A program made the translations under genes and the position numbers. A DNA stretch of 6,517 nucleotides from Pseudomonadota bacterium (GTDB lineage: Bacteria > Pseudomonadota > Gammaproteobacteria > Pseudomonadales > Azotimanducaceae), in NCBI GenBank assembly GCA_027621895.1, contig JAQCAK010000111.1, positions 1 to 6,517 of the forward strand, in the 5' to 3' direction. Positions 1 to 6,517 of this stretch are shown piece by piece (position 1 is the stretch's first letter; every line of letters begins with the position of its first letter). Below the pieces are notes generated by a model. The model did no database searches. It had not been told where the DNA came from and worked only from the letters and a program-made list of their open reading frames with translations.

Positions 1-227
1 AATGCGCCCCAGGGTCCATCCAGCACCTGCCAGGCCTGGATCGAGATGGCTGGCGGAATGGTGGGATGCAGGGCCGGCGGCAGCAGCGCCTCGCGGGACG
101 CCTTCCTCATTTCCAGGGTCACCTGCAGGCAGTACACCTCGGGAAACAGCACGGCCTGGTCGAGAAACGCCTCGATGGTCGGCGCATCCGCCGCCAGCTG
201 GGTGATATCCGCGGTACCTGTGAGCAT
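1..227 (-). CDS. N-terminal part of a probable acetoacetate-decarboxylase-like protein (runs off left edge)
   Basis: This is an open minus-strand frame of 75 codons with no stop before the window edge; the C-terminal part is missing. The ATG at 227-225 is chosen because GGGGAGG (plus-strand 234-240) lies 6 bases upstream, inside the last codons of the LLM gene. The start is one base after that gene's TGA, so translation is probably coupled. The protein begins MLTGTADITQLAADAP. Around residues 48-75 it has the pattern LLPPALHPTIPPAIS followed by IQAWQVLDGPWGA, which resembles the N-terminal region of acetoacetate decarboxylase (ADC) family proteins, where an 'LLPPgL.P..PP' segment is common. 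The catalytic lysine of ADC enzymes would lie beyond the window, so activity cannot be judged. Many ADC-family members act on substrates other than acetoacetate. The gene is well supported; the family assignment rests on motif memory and is moderate at best. Confidence 0.6.
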   Translation of the reverse strand, partial: MLTGTADITQLAADAPTIEAFLDQAVLFPEVYCLQVTLEMRKASREALLPPALHPTIPPAISIQAWQVLDGPWGA

Positions 228-228
228 C

Positions 229-1374
229 TCAGGCCTCCCCTGCAAAGGCTGGCCGGGTCGCCGGTGTATAGACCTGGCTGTTGTCGGGATCCCTGAACTT
301 TGGCATCACCTCGGTTGCAAACAGTTTCATGCTGTCGATCACCTGCTGCTGGGGAATCATTTCCATGGCGTTCAGCAGGAAATTGATCCCTGTGACCCCG
401 ATGGATTCCCACTTCCGAATTACACTGATCAGGTGCTCGGGGTCACCCACGCCGACACCTTCCGGCAGACCCTTGGCCAGGCTGGGATCATCGGCCGGTG
501 GCTTTTTCGGTTTCATGGCGGCACCGGCATTGCCCAGGGTCTGGTAAGCGCGGGTGGGATAGGCTTCACGCGTCCACAGCAGGTGCGAGTTCGCGACGTT
601 GAAAGCTGTCACCATGGGGACGCCCACATCCCGTGCCAGCCGGTAATCCTCATGGCAGTAGAGAAAGTTCATGGTGTGAACCTGGTCGTTGATGAAGCCC
701 CCGACCGGGTCACACTGCTGGATACGCCGGTGATATTCCTTCGTGCGTCGTTCCTGTTCCTCGTAGCCGGCGGACGAGACACCCAGGCAACCCAGGCCGC
801 GTTCCGCGGCGTCCAGTTCGGTGCCGGGTGAAGTCACCGTCACCCACATCGGTGGATGGGGATCCTGCAGGGGTTTCGGCAGTACGTTACGGGCGGGCAT
901 GCTGAAGGCCTTGCCCTGCCATTCGAACTCATCCTGCATCCACATCTTCGGCAGCGCCCGGACAAACTCTTCCCAGGTGATCTTGGTGTCGTCCGGGTTA
1001 ACGCCAAACCCGCCCAGTTCTGTCCAGGTGGAAGACCTGGCCGTACCCAGCTCCAGCCGGCCGCCGGAGATAATGTCCAGCACCGCTGCGCGCTCGGCAA
1101 CCCGCACCGGATGATTCATTTCGGGGACACACACCACGGCACCATGACCAATGCGGATTCGCCGGGTCTGGGCCGCCACCGCGGTCAGGAACACCTCCGG
1201 CGCGCTGCAATGGGAATACTCTTCAAGAAAATGATGTTCCACGGCCCAGACGTGATCGAAACCCAGTTCATCCGCCAGTCGGCACTGCTCCAGTGCATTG
1301 TGGTACACGAGCCACTCGTTTTCCCGAGAAAAAGGCCTGGGTGTAGACAGTTCAAAAAAGATGCCGAATTTCAT
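229..1374 (-). CDS. LLM-class (bacterial luciferase-like) flavin-dependent oxidoreductase
   Basis: A 381-residue protein, the usual size for the luciferase-like monooxygenase (LLM) family of TIM-barrel flavoenzymes. Family marks in order: first beta strand MKFGIFFEL (1-9); ADELGFDHVWAVEHHF (34-49), followed by the segment around EEYSHCSAPEVF (51-62); RIRIGHGAVVCVP (72-84); NHPVRVAERAAVLD (87-100) then SGGRLELGTARSS (103-115) and ELGGFGVNP. The C-terminal region has the typical GINFLLNAMEM segment. These enzymes use reduced FMN, or F420 in some lineages, to oxygenate or reduce small organic substrates in the cytoplasm; in a proteobacterium FMN is more likely. The ATG at 1374 has AGGAG 6 bases upstream. 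It lies 48 bases after ispA and one base before the decarboxylase-like gene, all on one strand, so the three are probably an operon. The substrate cannot be read from the sequence; terpenoid-monooxygenase labels often given to this family are not evidence. Confidence 0.9.
   Translation of the reverse strand: MKFGIFFELSTPRPFSRENEWLVYHNALEQCRLADELGFDHVWAVEHHFLEEYSHCSAPEVFLTAVAAQTRRIRIGHGAVVCVPEMNHPVRVAERAAVLDIISGGRLELGTARSSTWTELGGFGVNPDDTKITWEEFVRALPKMWMQDEFEWQGKAFSMPARNVLPKPLQDPHPPMWVTVTSPGTELDAAERGLGCLGVSSAGYEEQERRTKEYHRRIQQCDPVGGFINDQVHTMNFLYCHEDYRLARDVGVPMVTAFNVANSHLLWTREAYPTRAYQTLGNAGAAMKPKKPPADDPSLAKGLPEGVGVGDPEHLISVIRKWESIGVTGINFLLNAMEMIPQQQVIDSMKLFATEVMPKFRDPDNSQVYTPATRPAFAGEA
234..240 (-). 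promoter_or_regulatory. Strong ribosome binding site for the decarboxylase-like gene
   Basis: Read on the minus strand this is GGGGAGG, 6 bases before the ATG at 227. It lies inside the coding end of the LLM oxidoreductase gene and decides the start of the downstream gene. Confidence 0.7.
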
Positions 1375-1380
1375 GCCGGA

Positions 1381-1385
1381 CTCCT
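1381..1385 (-). promoter_or_regulatory. Ribosome binding site of the LLM oxidoreductase gene
   Basis: On the minus strand this reads AGGAG, 6 bases upstream of the ATG at 1374. It lies in the 48-base gap after ispA and supports the chosen start. Confidence 0.7.
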
Positions 1386-1422
1386 GTTGTTCAGATTCCT
1401 TTAACCGGGCATCCGCCCTGGA

Positions 1423-2322
1423 TCAGTAACTTCTTGCCACGATGTAGTCAGCTATCCAGTGCAGACCATCAGCAGCGCCTTCCAGCCTGGCCAGCGCCTG
1501 TCGCGCGGCCGCCAGTTCATCGTCCATTCGCAGGCGGGCTTCATCCAGACCCAGGATGCTGACAAAGGTTGATTTGTCACTTGCCTCATCCGAGCCTGCC
1601 GGTTTACCCAGGGTCGCGGTTGATGCTTCCACGTCGAGAATGTCATCCCGCACCTGGAATGCCAGGCCGATATGCCGGCCAAACGCACCGAGATCGTCAC
1701 CGGATGCCCGGTTGTCAGCGGCAGCAACTACCATCTGCAGGCTGGCCTCGATCAGGGCGCCGGTTTTGCCCCGGTGCATCTGTTCCAGTTCATCCAGGCC
1801 CAGTGACCGGGTTTCGCCTTCCAGATCAATGGCCTGCCCGCGGATCATGCCGCTTGCACCCGCCGCACGGGCCAGGATCGAGACCCATTCGACACGACAG
1901 GCCGCAGGCACATCACCCGCTGTCGCCAGTGTTTCGAATGCCAGTGTCTGCAGCGCGTCCCCGACCAGGATGCCCGTCGCTTCATCGAACACCTTGTGTA
2001 GGGTCGGCTTGCCACGACGCAGGTCATCATCGTCCATGGCCGGCAAATCGTCATGGACCAGGGAGTAAACGTGGGTCAGTTCAATCGCGACAGCAGGGAT
2101 GTCAGCCACTTCCAGTGGCACATCAAGCAGATCGGCCACGGCGTAGCACAGCAGCGGGCGGATGCGCTTGCCCTCGGTGGCAATCGCGTAACGGATGGCT
2201 TCCGCCAGGCGCCCGCTGGCAGGAATGCCCGCCTCCACCTGGCGATGCATGGCCTGCTCGACTCTTGTCCGCAGCGAGTCGACACGGCTTTCAAAAGGCG
2301 GCCTGTTTGATTGATGATTCAT
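1423..2322 (-). CDS. ispA: Farnesyl diphosphate synthase (IspA-type short-chain polyprenyl synthetase)
   Basis: The enzyme adds two IPP units in turn to DMAPP to give farnesyl diphosphate (C15) in the cytoplasm. The first aspartate-rich motif is DDLPAMDDDD at residues 91-100, followed by LRRGKPT; the second is DDILD at 226-230; the substrate-binding EGKRIRP lies at 50-56. The first motif has the two-residue insertion of bacterial enzymes, and an aromatic residue (Tyr86) stands five positions before it, the pattern described for type II farnesyl rather than geranylgeranyl diphosphate synthases. Starting at the ATG at 2322 gives 299 residues, the length of E. coli IspA. Upstream in-frame starts (ATG 2367, TTG 2370) would add a cysteine-rich tail of 15-16 residues and look less likely, though the 2322 start has only a weak ribosome binding site. 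It is divergent from mvaD, fitting use of mevalonate-derived IPP. No xseB or dxs neighbour, common near ispA in other proteobacteria, is seen in the window. Confidence 0.93.
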   Translation of the reverse strand: MNHQSNRPPFESRVDSLRTRVEQAMHRQVEAGIPASGRLAEAIRYAIATEGKRIRPLLCYAVADLLDVPLEVADIPAVAIELTHVYSLVHDDLPAMDDDDLRRGKPTLHKVFDEATGILVGDALQTLAFETLATAGDVPAACRVEWVSILARAAGASGMIRGQAIDLEGETRSLGLDELEQMHRGKTGALIEASLQMVVAAADNRASGDDLGAFGRHIGLAFQVRDDILDVEASTATLGKPAGSDEASDKSTFVSILGLDEARLRMDDELAAARQALARLEGAADGLHWIADYIVARSY

Positions 2323-2435
2323 GCCCGTATCGTATCGCCTGCAGCAATGACATGACAGCGTGAGCATCAACCGGTGATCGTGTATCCTTCGCAGGCTCAG
2401 GGCCGGGTCAGGTCTTGACTGAACCGGAATCCAAG
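2323..2435. promoter_or_regulatory. Divergent intergenic region expected to hold promoters of ispA and mvaD sets
   Basis: The 113 bases separate two divergent gene sets, so promoters for both directions should lie here or within the first codons. I could not find a convincing -35/-10 pair on either strand: TATCCT at 2383-2388 is a possible weak rightward -10 without a matching -35. A short inverted repeat, ATCA-ACCGG-TGAT at about 2366-2378, and a tandem ATGAC near 2348-2356 are visible but too short to call an operator. The position is supported by layout only. Confidence 0.4.
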
Positions 2436-3395
2436 ATGACCAATTCTGTAACTGTGAGCGCCGCGTCCAACATCGCCCTGGTGAAATACTGGGGCAAGCG
2501 CGATACCGCTGCCAATGATCCGGCCACGGCCTCGCTTTCCATTGGCCTCGAAGACCTGCGCACGACGACGACCATCGGATTTTCAGACGCTGGCGACGAC
2601 CAGGTCATCTCACCAATGAATGAGGCGTCAACCGCGCGCCTGATCCGGTTTCTGGACCGGGTACGCGAGACCTGGAACATCGACAGAAACTTCAGCATCG
2701 AAACCAGCAACAACTTCCCCACGGGCTCGGGCCTGGCATCCAGTGCATCGGGCTTCGCGGCACTGGCGCTGGGGATCAACCAGTTGCTGGGCCTGGAACT
2801 CTCCGGCATGGAACTTTCCCGACTGGCCAGGCGCGGTTCGGGTTCCGCGGCGCGATCTGTTTATGGCGGTTTCGTCGAGGTAATTCCCTCGGACGACGCC
2901 TGGGCGAACCGCATACTGCCGGCGGACGAATGGCCGCTCAGCGTCATCGTGGCCATCACCAGCGAAGCCAGCAAGCAGACCGGTTCGACGGAGGCCATGC
3001 AGATCAGCGCGGATACCTCGCCTTTTTACAAGCAATGGCTCGCCACCCACCAGCACGATATGACCACCGCAAAGGCTGCCATAGAAGCCAGGGATTTCGC
3101 CGCACTGGCAGCTGTCAGCGAACACAACTGCCTGAAAATGCATGCGACCATCATGACGGGCCAACCCAGTGTGCTGTACTGGCTGCCGGCGACCGTGGCT
3201 GTCATGCACCAGGTCCTGGCCCTGCGCGAAGCCGGTATCCCCGCGTTTTTTACCATTGATGCGGGCAGCCAGGTGAAAGTCATCTGCCAGGCTGGCGACG
3301 CCGATCGCGTGAACCAGTCGATCTCGGCGGTCGATGGCGTGATCCGAACCCTGGTCACAAGGGTCGGGGGCGAACCGCTCATCTCTGTCGCATGA
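2436..3395 (+). CDS. mvaD: Diphosphomevalonate decarboxylase
   Basis: A 319-residue GHMP-superfamily enzyme that uses ATP to convert mevalonate 5-diphosphate to isopentenyl diphosphate, the last step of the classical mevalonate route. Diagnostic motifs are in place: SNIALVKYWGKRD at 11-23 (Lys17, equivalent of yeast Lys18), the phosphate-binding loop PTGSGLASSASGF at 95-107, GSGSAARSVYGGF from 134 (Arg140, equivalent of yeast Arg158), and FFTIDAGS at 271-278 with catalytic Asp275 (yeast Asp302). With these residues kept, a true decarboxylase is much more likely than a mevalonate 3-kinase relative. The start at ATG 2436 is chosen because the family motif begins about 10 residues later and GGAA lies upstream at 2426-2429; an in-frame TTG at 2415 would add 7 residues. 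It is the first gene of the rightward set, with the phosphomevalonate kinase 24 bases downstream. Confidence 0.95.
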   Translation: MTNSVTVSAASNIALVKYWGKRDTAANDPATASLSIGLEDLRTTTTIGFSDAGDDQVISPMNEASTARLIRFLDRVRETWNIDRNFSIETSNNFPTGSGLASSASGFAALALGINQLLGLELSGMELSRLARRGSGSAARSVYGGFVEVIPSDDAWANRILPADEWPLSVIVAITSEASKQTGSTEAMQISADTSPFYKQWLATHQHDMTTAKAAIEARDFAALAAVSEHNCLKMHATIMTGQPSVLYWLPATVAVMHQVLALREAGIPAFFTIDAGSQVKVICQAGDADRVNQSISAVDGVIRTLVTRVGGEPLISVA

Positions 3396-3419
3396 GCTGT
3401 TGATTATGAGCTCTTTGTT

Positions 3420-4433
3420 ATGAGTAAGGCGGAACAGACAGCCAGCGCCCCGGGCAAGCTGTTCCTGATTGGCGAGTACGCTGTGCTGGAAGGTTATCCC
3501 GCCACGCTCATACCCGCGCCCCAGCGGGCACGGGTATCGCTCACACCGAGTCGTGGGGATGGCGAGGTGGTTTCCAGAACCACGACGGAAACCCGCAAAC
3601 CCCTGGCAACGGCACTGTTAACCGAACCCCTGCTGGCGGCTGTTGTCAGCGTCCTTGAGTGCAGCGCCGCCCTTGAAAAACGCAGGCTGGTGATGGATAC
3701 GCGGGAGTTTTTCCGCGACGGCAGCAAACTGGGCCTGGGTTCAAGTGCGGCACTCACTGCCGCCCTGGTGCGTCTGCTCGGCAACACCCGGGACCCTGCG
3801 GTGCTGGTCGACACCGCGATCCGCAGCCATCGCCGGTTCCAGGACGGCAAAGGCAGCGGTGCAGATATCGCGCTGTCTGTCTTCGGCCAGCCGGTCTGTT
3901 TTTCGAGGACCAGCGATCAGATGAACGACGGCGCAACGACGGAAACCGTCAGCCTGCCCACCGATTTTCATATCCTGGCGATCTGGACTGGCCAGTCAGC
4001 CTCCACCACCGACTACCTGACGCGGATGCAGCAATGGCGCGCGCAGCACCCGGAAACCTACGAGCAGCAGATCGACCACCTGGGTTCGCTGGCCACACGA
4101 TTCCGCGGCCTGTTGCTGGACACGGAAAGCCGGGATGCAGCAAATACCGGGGTCAGTGCCGCGTTGCTGGCGACGATCGCTGAATACAACCAGGCGTTGA
4201 AATCATTTTCGGCCATTTCCGGCACGGATTTTTACAATCAGGTCCACGTTGCACTGCAAAAAAAGGTAGAATCAGCGCGCTGTACGTACAAGCCGTCGGG
4301 CGCGGGTGGAGGAGACTTTGGCCTTGCCTTCAGCGAGGATCTGCAGGTGTTGAACCAGCTGGCTGACCAGCTGAAACGCGAGGGTTGTTACCTGGTGCCA
4401 TTGACGCGGGACGTACCTGACAAGTCGTCGTAA
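3420..4433 (+). CDS. mvaK2: Phosphomevalonate kinase (GHMP family, MvaK2/ERG8-type)
   Basis: A 337-residue GHMP kinase that would phosphorylate mevalonate 5-phosphate to mevalonate 5-diphosphate with ATP, supplying the decarboxylase encoded just upstream. Motifs in order: APGKLFLIGEYAVLEG at 10-25, characteristic of phosphomevalonate kinases (GEYAV, where mevalonate kinases have GEHAV); ATP loop KLGLGSSAA at 103-111; GKGSGADIALSVFG from 143, with Asp149 in the likely catalytic position; and the C-terminal glycine-rich KPSGAGGGDFG at 291-301, the phosphomevalonate-kinase form of motif 3. The mevalonate kinase domain is identified separately in the next gene, so the two kinase roles do not compete. 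The ATG at 3420 has only a weak GAG-type ribosome binding site and may be coupled to translation of mvaD, 24 bases upstream. The next gene follows after 15 bases. Confidence 0.9.
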   Translation: MSKAEQTASAPGKLFLIGEYAVLEGYPATLIPAPQRARVSLTPSRGDGEVVSRTTTETRKPLATALLTEPLLAAVVSVLECSAALEKRRLVMDTREFFRDGSKLGLGSSAALTAALVRLLGNTRDPAVLVDTAIRSHRRFQDGKGSGADIALSVFGQPVCFSRTSDQMNDGATTETVSLPTDFHILAIWTGQSASTTDYLTRMQQWRAQHPETYEQQIDHLGSLATRFRGLLLDTESRDAANTGVSAALLATIAEYNQALKSFSAISGTDFYNQVHVALQKKVESARCTYKPSGAGGGDFGLAFSEDLQVLNQLADQLKREGCYLVPLTRDVPDKSS

Positions 4434-4439
4434 TCACTT

Positions 4440-4443
4440 GGAG
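4440..4443 (+). promoter_or_regulatory. Ribosome binding site of the HMG-CoA reductase/mevalonate kinase gene
   Basis: GGAG lies 5 bases before the ATG at 4449, in the 15-base gap after the phosphomevalonate kinase stop. It supports the start and separate translation of the fused gene within the operon. Confidence 0.75.
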
Positions 4444-4448
4444 TAGTC

Positions 4449-6517
4449 ATGGAAAAAGTCCGGTTCCCCGGGTTCTACAAGCTGTCTATCGGGGAAAGAC
4501 TGAAGAAGGTCAAGGAACACGGGTTGCTGTCCGACGAGGATATCGCCGCCCTGCGTGACGGTCATCACGTCCTGCCACCGTCCCGCGCTGACAAAATGAT
4601 AGAGAATGTTATCGGAGTGATGGGCCTGCCACTTGGCCTGGGCCTGAATTTCCGGGTGAACCAGAAGGACTACCTGGTACCGCTGGTCGTCGAGGAACCT
4701 TCCATCGTCGCGGCCCTCAGTTCGGCCGCCAAAATATTCCTGACCTCCGGGGGTATCGAATCCCACTGCGAAGAATCCCTGCTGATCGGCCAGATCCAGG
4801 TGGTCAATCCACCCGACGCCGACCAGGCTGCCACGCAGATCCTGTTCCACAAGCAGGAACTGATCGACAAGCTCAACGATCTGCATCCCAACATGGTTAA
4901 ACGTGGTGGCGGTGTCAAAGACATCGAGGTCCGGATCTTCGAGCAGACCGACAAGAACCCCCTGATGCTGATCGTTCACATTCTGGCGGACACCTGCGAT
5001 GCCATGGGTGCCAACATCATCAATACCATGTGCGAGGAAATCGCCGCCGACATCGAGGCCCTGACCGAGGGTCGGGTCTTCCTGCGCATTCTGTCGAACC
5101 TGACTGACCGCTCGGTCGTCCGGGCCCAGGTTCGTATCAGCCCTTCTCAACTGGAAGGCAAAGGCTACTCCGGTGAAGAAGTCCGCGACGGTATCATCCT
5201 TGCGTCCCAGTTCGCGGAAGTTGACCCCTACCGCGCCGCGACCCACAACAAGGGCATCATGAACGGGATTGATCCGGTCGCAATTGCCACCGGTAATGAC
5301 TGGCGTGCCATTGAGGCCGCCGCCCATGCCTACGCCGCCCGGGACGGCCGGTACACGTCCCTCACCCGCTGGTTTGCCGATGAAGACGGTAACCTCGTGG
5401 GTACCATAGAAATTCCCCTGAAGGTCGGTATCCGCGGTGGCTCACTGGAAGCCAACGACACGACCATGATCAGTTACCGCATGCTGAATCTGGGCAGCGC
5501 CCGGGAACTGGCTGAGCTGATGGCCGCGGTCGGCCTGGCGCAGAACTTCTCGGCCATCAAGGCGCTGTCGACTGAGGGCATCCAGAAAGGTCACATGTCG
5601 TTGCATGCCCGCAGTGTTGCAGTAACGGCCGGTGCACCCAAGGAACACTTCGAAACCGTGGTTAGCCAACTGATCGATGAAGGTGAGGTGACGGTCACGG
5701 CGGCCCGGCGAATCATCGCCAGGCTCACCGGCAAGGCCCAGAAAAACGAGATCAAGCGCCGGCACTCCACCACGGCCATGTCCAACGGCAAGGTGATCCT
5801 GCTGGGCGAGCATGCCGTGGTCTATGGCAAGCCGGCCATCGCCGTGCCCATCAAGAATGCGGTGGTCGCGGAAGTGACGGACACTGACCACTCACCCGAG
5901 ATCAAGGTGCCGGCCTGGGATATTGACGACAAGCTGGAAGAATCCAACTCCATCTGGTGGGGAGCTATCCAGGACGTCTTCCAGCAGCTGGGCATCGCCG
6001 ATCGCCAGTTTGCTGTACATATCAAACCCAACATTCCGGCGGCCATGGGGCTCGGTGGTTCAGCGGCCATCGCTGTCGCGATCGTGCGTTCCGTGTCTGC
6101 CCATTTCAACCTGTCGCTGAGCGATGAAGAGGTCAACCACTACGCGTTTCTCTGTGAGAAGGCAGCACACGGCACCCCTTCAGGCATCGACAACACCATT
6201 GCCACCTATGGCCAGCCACTGGTTTACCAGTCAGGCGAACACCAGCGGCTGGACATGCTGGATTTCCCGACGGAACTCGAACTGGTCATCGGCATCTCGG
6301 ACCATCCCAGCCTGACGGTGGATATGGTCGCTGGCGTTCGTGATCGCCATCGCCGCAACAAGGCCCTGTATGTCTCCCTGTTCGACAACTTTGCGCAAGT
6401 TGCTGAATCCGGTATTGCCGCCATCAAGGCCGGTGATTACAAGGCACTGGGACACATGATGACGATCAACCACGGTCTGCTGTCCGCCATCCAGGTCTCC
6501 TCACCGGAACTGGATCG
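4449..6517 (+). CDS. mvaA-mvaK1: Class II HMG-CoA reductase fused to mevalonate kinase (C-terminus runs off right edge)
   Basis: One frame of 689 full codons without a stop. Residues 1 to about 430 are a complete class II, soluble HMG-CoA reductase: ENVIG at 52-56, VVEEPSIVAA with catalytic Glu83, dinucleotide-binding DAMGAN at 184-189, THNKGIMNG with Lys268, GNDW with Asp284, and KGHMSLHAR with His382. These match the Pseudomonas mevalonii catalytic set (Glu83, Lys267, Asp283, His381). A short basic linker leads to a mevalonate kinase from about residue 445: NGKVILLGEHAVVYG at 446-460 (Lys448, like human Lys13), ATP loop MGLGGSAA at 533-540, Glu570 (like human Glu193) and HGTPSGIDN at 574-582 with catalytic Asp581. 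The third glycine-rich kinase motif would lie beyond the window. The product would make mevalonate from HMG-CoA and NAD(P)H, then mevalonate 5-phosphate with ATP. No membrane segment is seen. It is the third gene of the operon, 15 bases after mvaK2. Confidence 0.95.
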   Translation, partial: MEKVRFPGFYKLSIGERLKKVKEHGLLSDEDIAALRDGHHVLPPSRADKMIENVIGVMGLPLGLGLNFRVNQKDYLVPLVVEEPSIVAALSSAAKIFLTSGGIESHCEESLLIGQIQVVNPPDADQAATQILFHKQELIDKLNDLHPNMVKRGGGVKDIEVRIFEQTDKNPLMLIVHILADTCDAMGANIINTMCEEIAADIEALTEGRVFLRILSNLTDRSVVRAQVRISPSQLEGKGYSGEEVRDGIILASQFAEVDPYRAATHNKGIMNGIDPVAIATGNDWRAIEAAAHAYAARDGRYTSLTRWFADEDGNLVGTIEIPLKVGIRGGSLEANDTTMISYRMLNLGSARELAELMAAVGLAQNFSAIKALSTEGIQKGHMSLHARSVAVTAGAPKEHFETVVSQLIDEGEVTVTAARRIIARLTGKAQKNEIKRRHSTTAMSNGKVILLGEHAVVYGKPAIAVPIKNAVVAEVTDTDHSPEIKVPAWDIDDKLEESNSIWWGAIQDVFQQLGIADRQFAVHIKPNIPAAMGLGGSAAIAVAIVRSVSAHFNLSLSDEEVNHYAFLCEKAAHGTPSGIDNTIATYGQPLVYQSGEHQRLDMLDFPTELELVIGISDHPSLTVDMVAGVRDRHRRNKALYVSLFDNFAQVAESGIAAIKAGDYKALGHMMTINHGLLSAIQVSSPELD

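Noticed and set aside
46..831. 261-codon plus-strand open frame opposite the LLM gene
   Set aside because: It overlaps two well-supported minus-strand genes, has no family marks and is a base-composition shadow.
1406..1417. Small hairpin GGGC-ATCC-GCCC between ispA and the LLM gene
   Set aside because: The stem is only four base pairs before a mismatch and no T tract follows on the minus strand, so it is not called a terminator.
1569..2363. 264-codon plus-strand open frame opposite ispA
   Set aside because: It covers both aspartate-rich motifs of ispA on the other strand, is rich in Pro/Arg/His as antisense frames are, and has no domain.
3406..3423. Five-codon ORF (MSSLL) before the phosphomevalonate kinase start, its TGA overlapping the ATG
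   Set aside because: It is too short to judge, lacks a clear ribosome binding site and most likely arises by chance in the intergenic gap.
4258..4265. A-run forming an in-frame A AAA AAG slippery heptamer in the phosphomevalonate kinase gene
   Set aside because: A -1 shift would drop the conserved GAGGGD motif and end about 30 codons later; no stimulatory structure was evident, so it is probably chance Lys-Lys coding.
4434..5327. 297-codon open frame on the minus strand opposite the reductase
   Set aside because: It lies wholly opposite the catalytic core of a clearly conserved reductase, shows no recognisable family, and long antisense frames are expected in high-G+C genes.

Overview
The window (about 60% G+C, dense, no RNA genes or mobile elements seen) looks like chromosomal DNA of a proteobacterium, probably a gammaproteobacterium. 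The main hint is the IspA-type prenyl synthase, whose motifs are of the proteobacterial kind; the taxonomic call is an inference and is not firm. The unusual point is that this genome carries a mevalonate pathway for isoprenoid precursors, whereas most proteobacteria use the MEP (non-mevalonate) route.

The layout is two divergent gene sets around a short intergenic region at about 2323-2435. Leftward (minus strand) run ispA, a farnesyl diphosphate synthase; then a luciferase-like (LLM) flavin-dependent oxidoreductase after 48 bases; then the first 75 codons of a probable acetoacetate-decarboxylase-like protein, whose start lies one base past the LLM stop and which runs off the left edge. Rightward (plus strand) run mvaD (diphosphomevalonate decarboxylase), a phosphomevalonate kinase (mvaK2 type, 24 bases later), and, 15 bases later behind a clear GGAG ribosome binding site, one long open frame that runs off the right edge. 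This frame encodes a complete class II HMG-CoA reductase joined in frame to a mevalonate kinase. It has no stop codon before the window end.

Together the rightward genes would carry HMG-CoA to mevalonate, mevalonate 5-phosphate, mevalonate 5-diphosphate and isopentenyl diphosphate (IPP), and the divergent ispA would condense IPP with DMAPP to farnesyl diphosphate. HMG-CoA synthase, thiolase and IPP isomerase are not in the window. The feature most worth attention is the reductase-kinase fusion, which puts two consecutive pathway steps on one polypeptide. The link between ispA and the LLM and decarboxylase-like genes is a second, weaker lead: it may mark a small pathway that modifies a terpenoid or another acyl product, but nothing in the sequence fixes the substrate.
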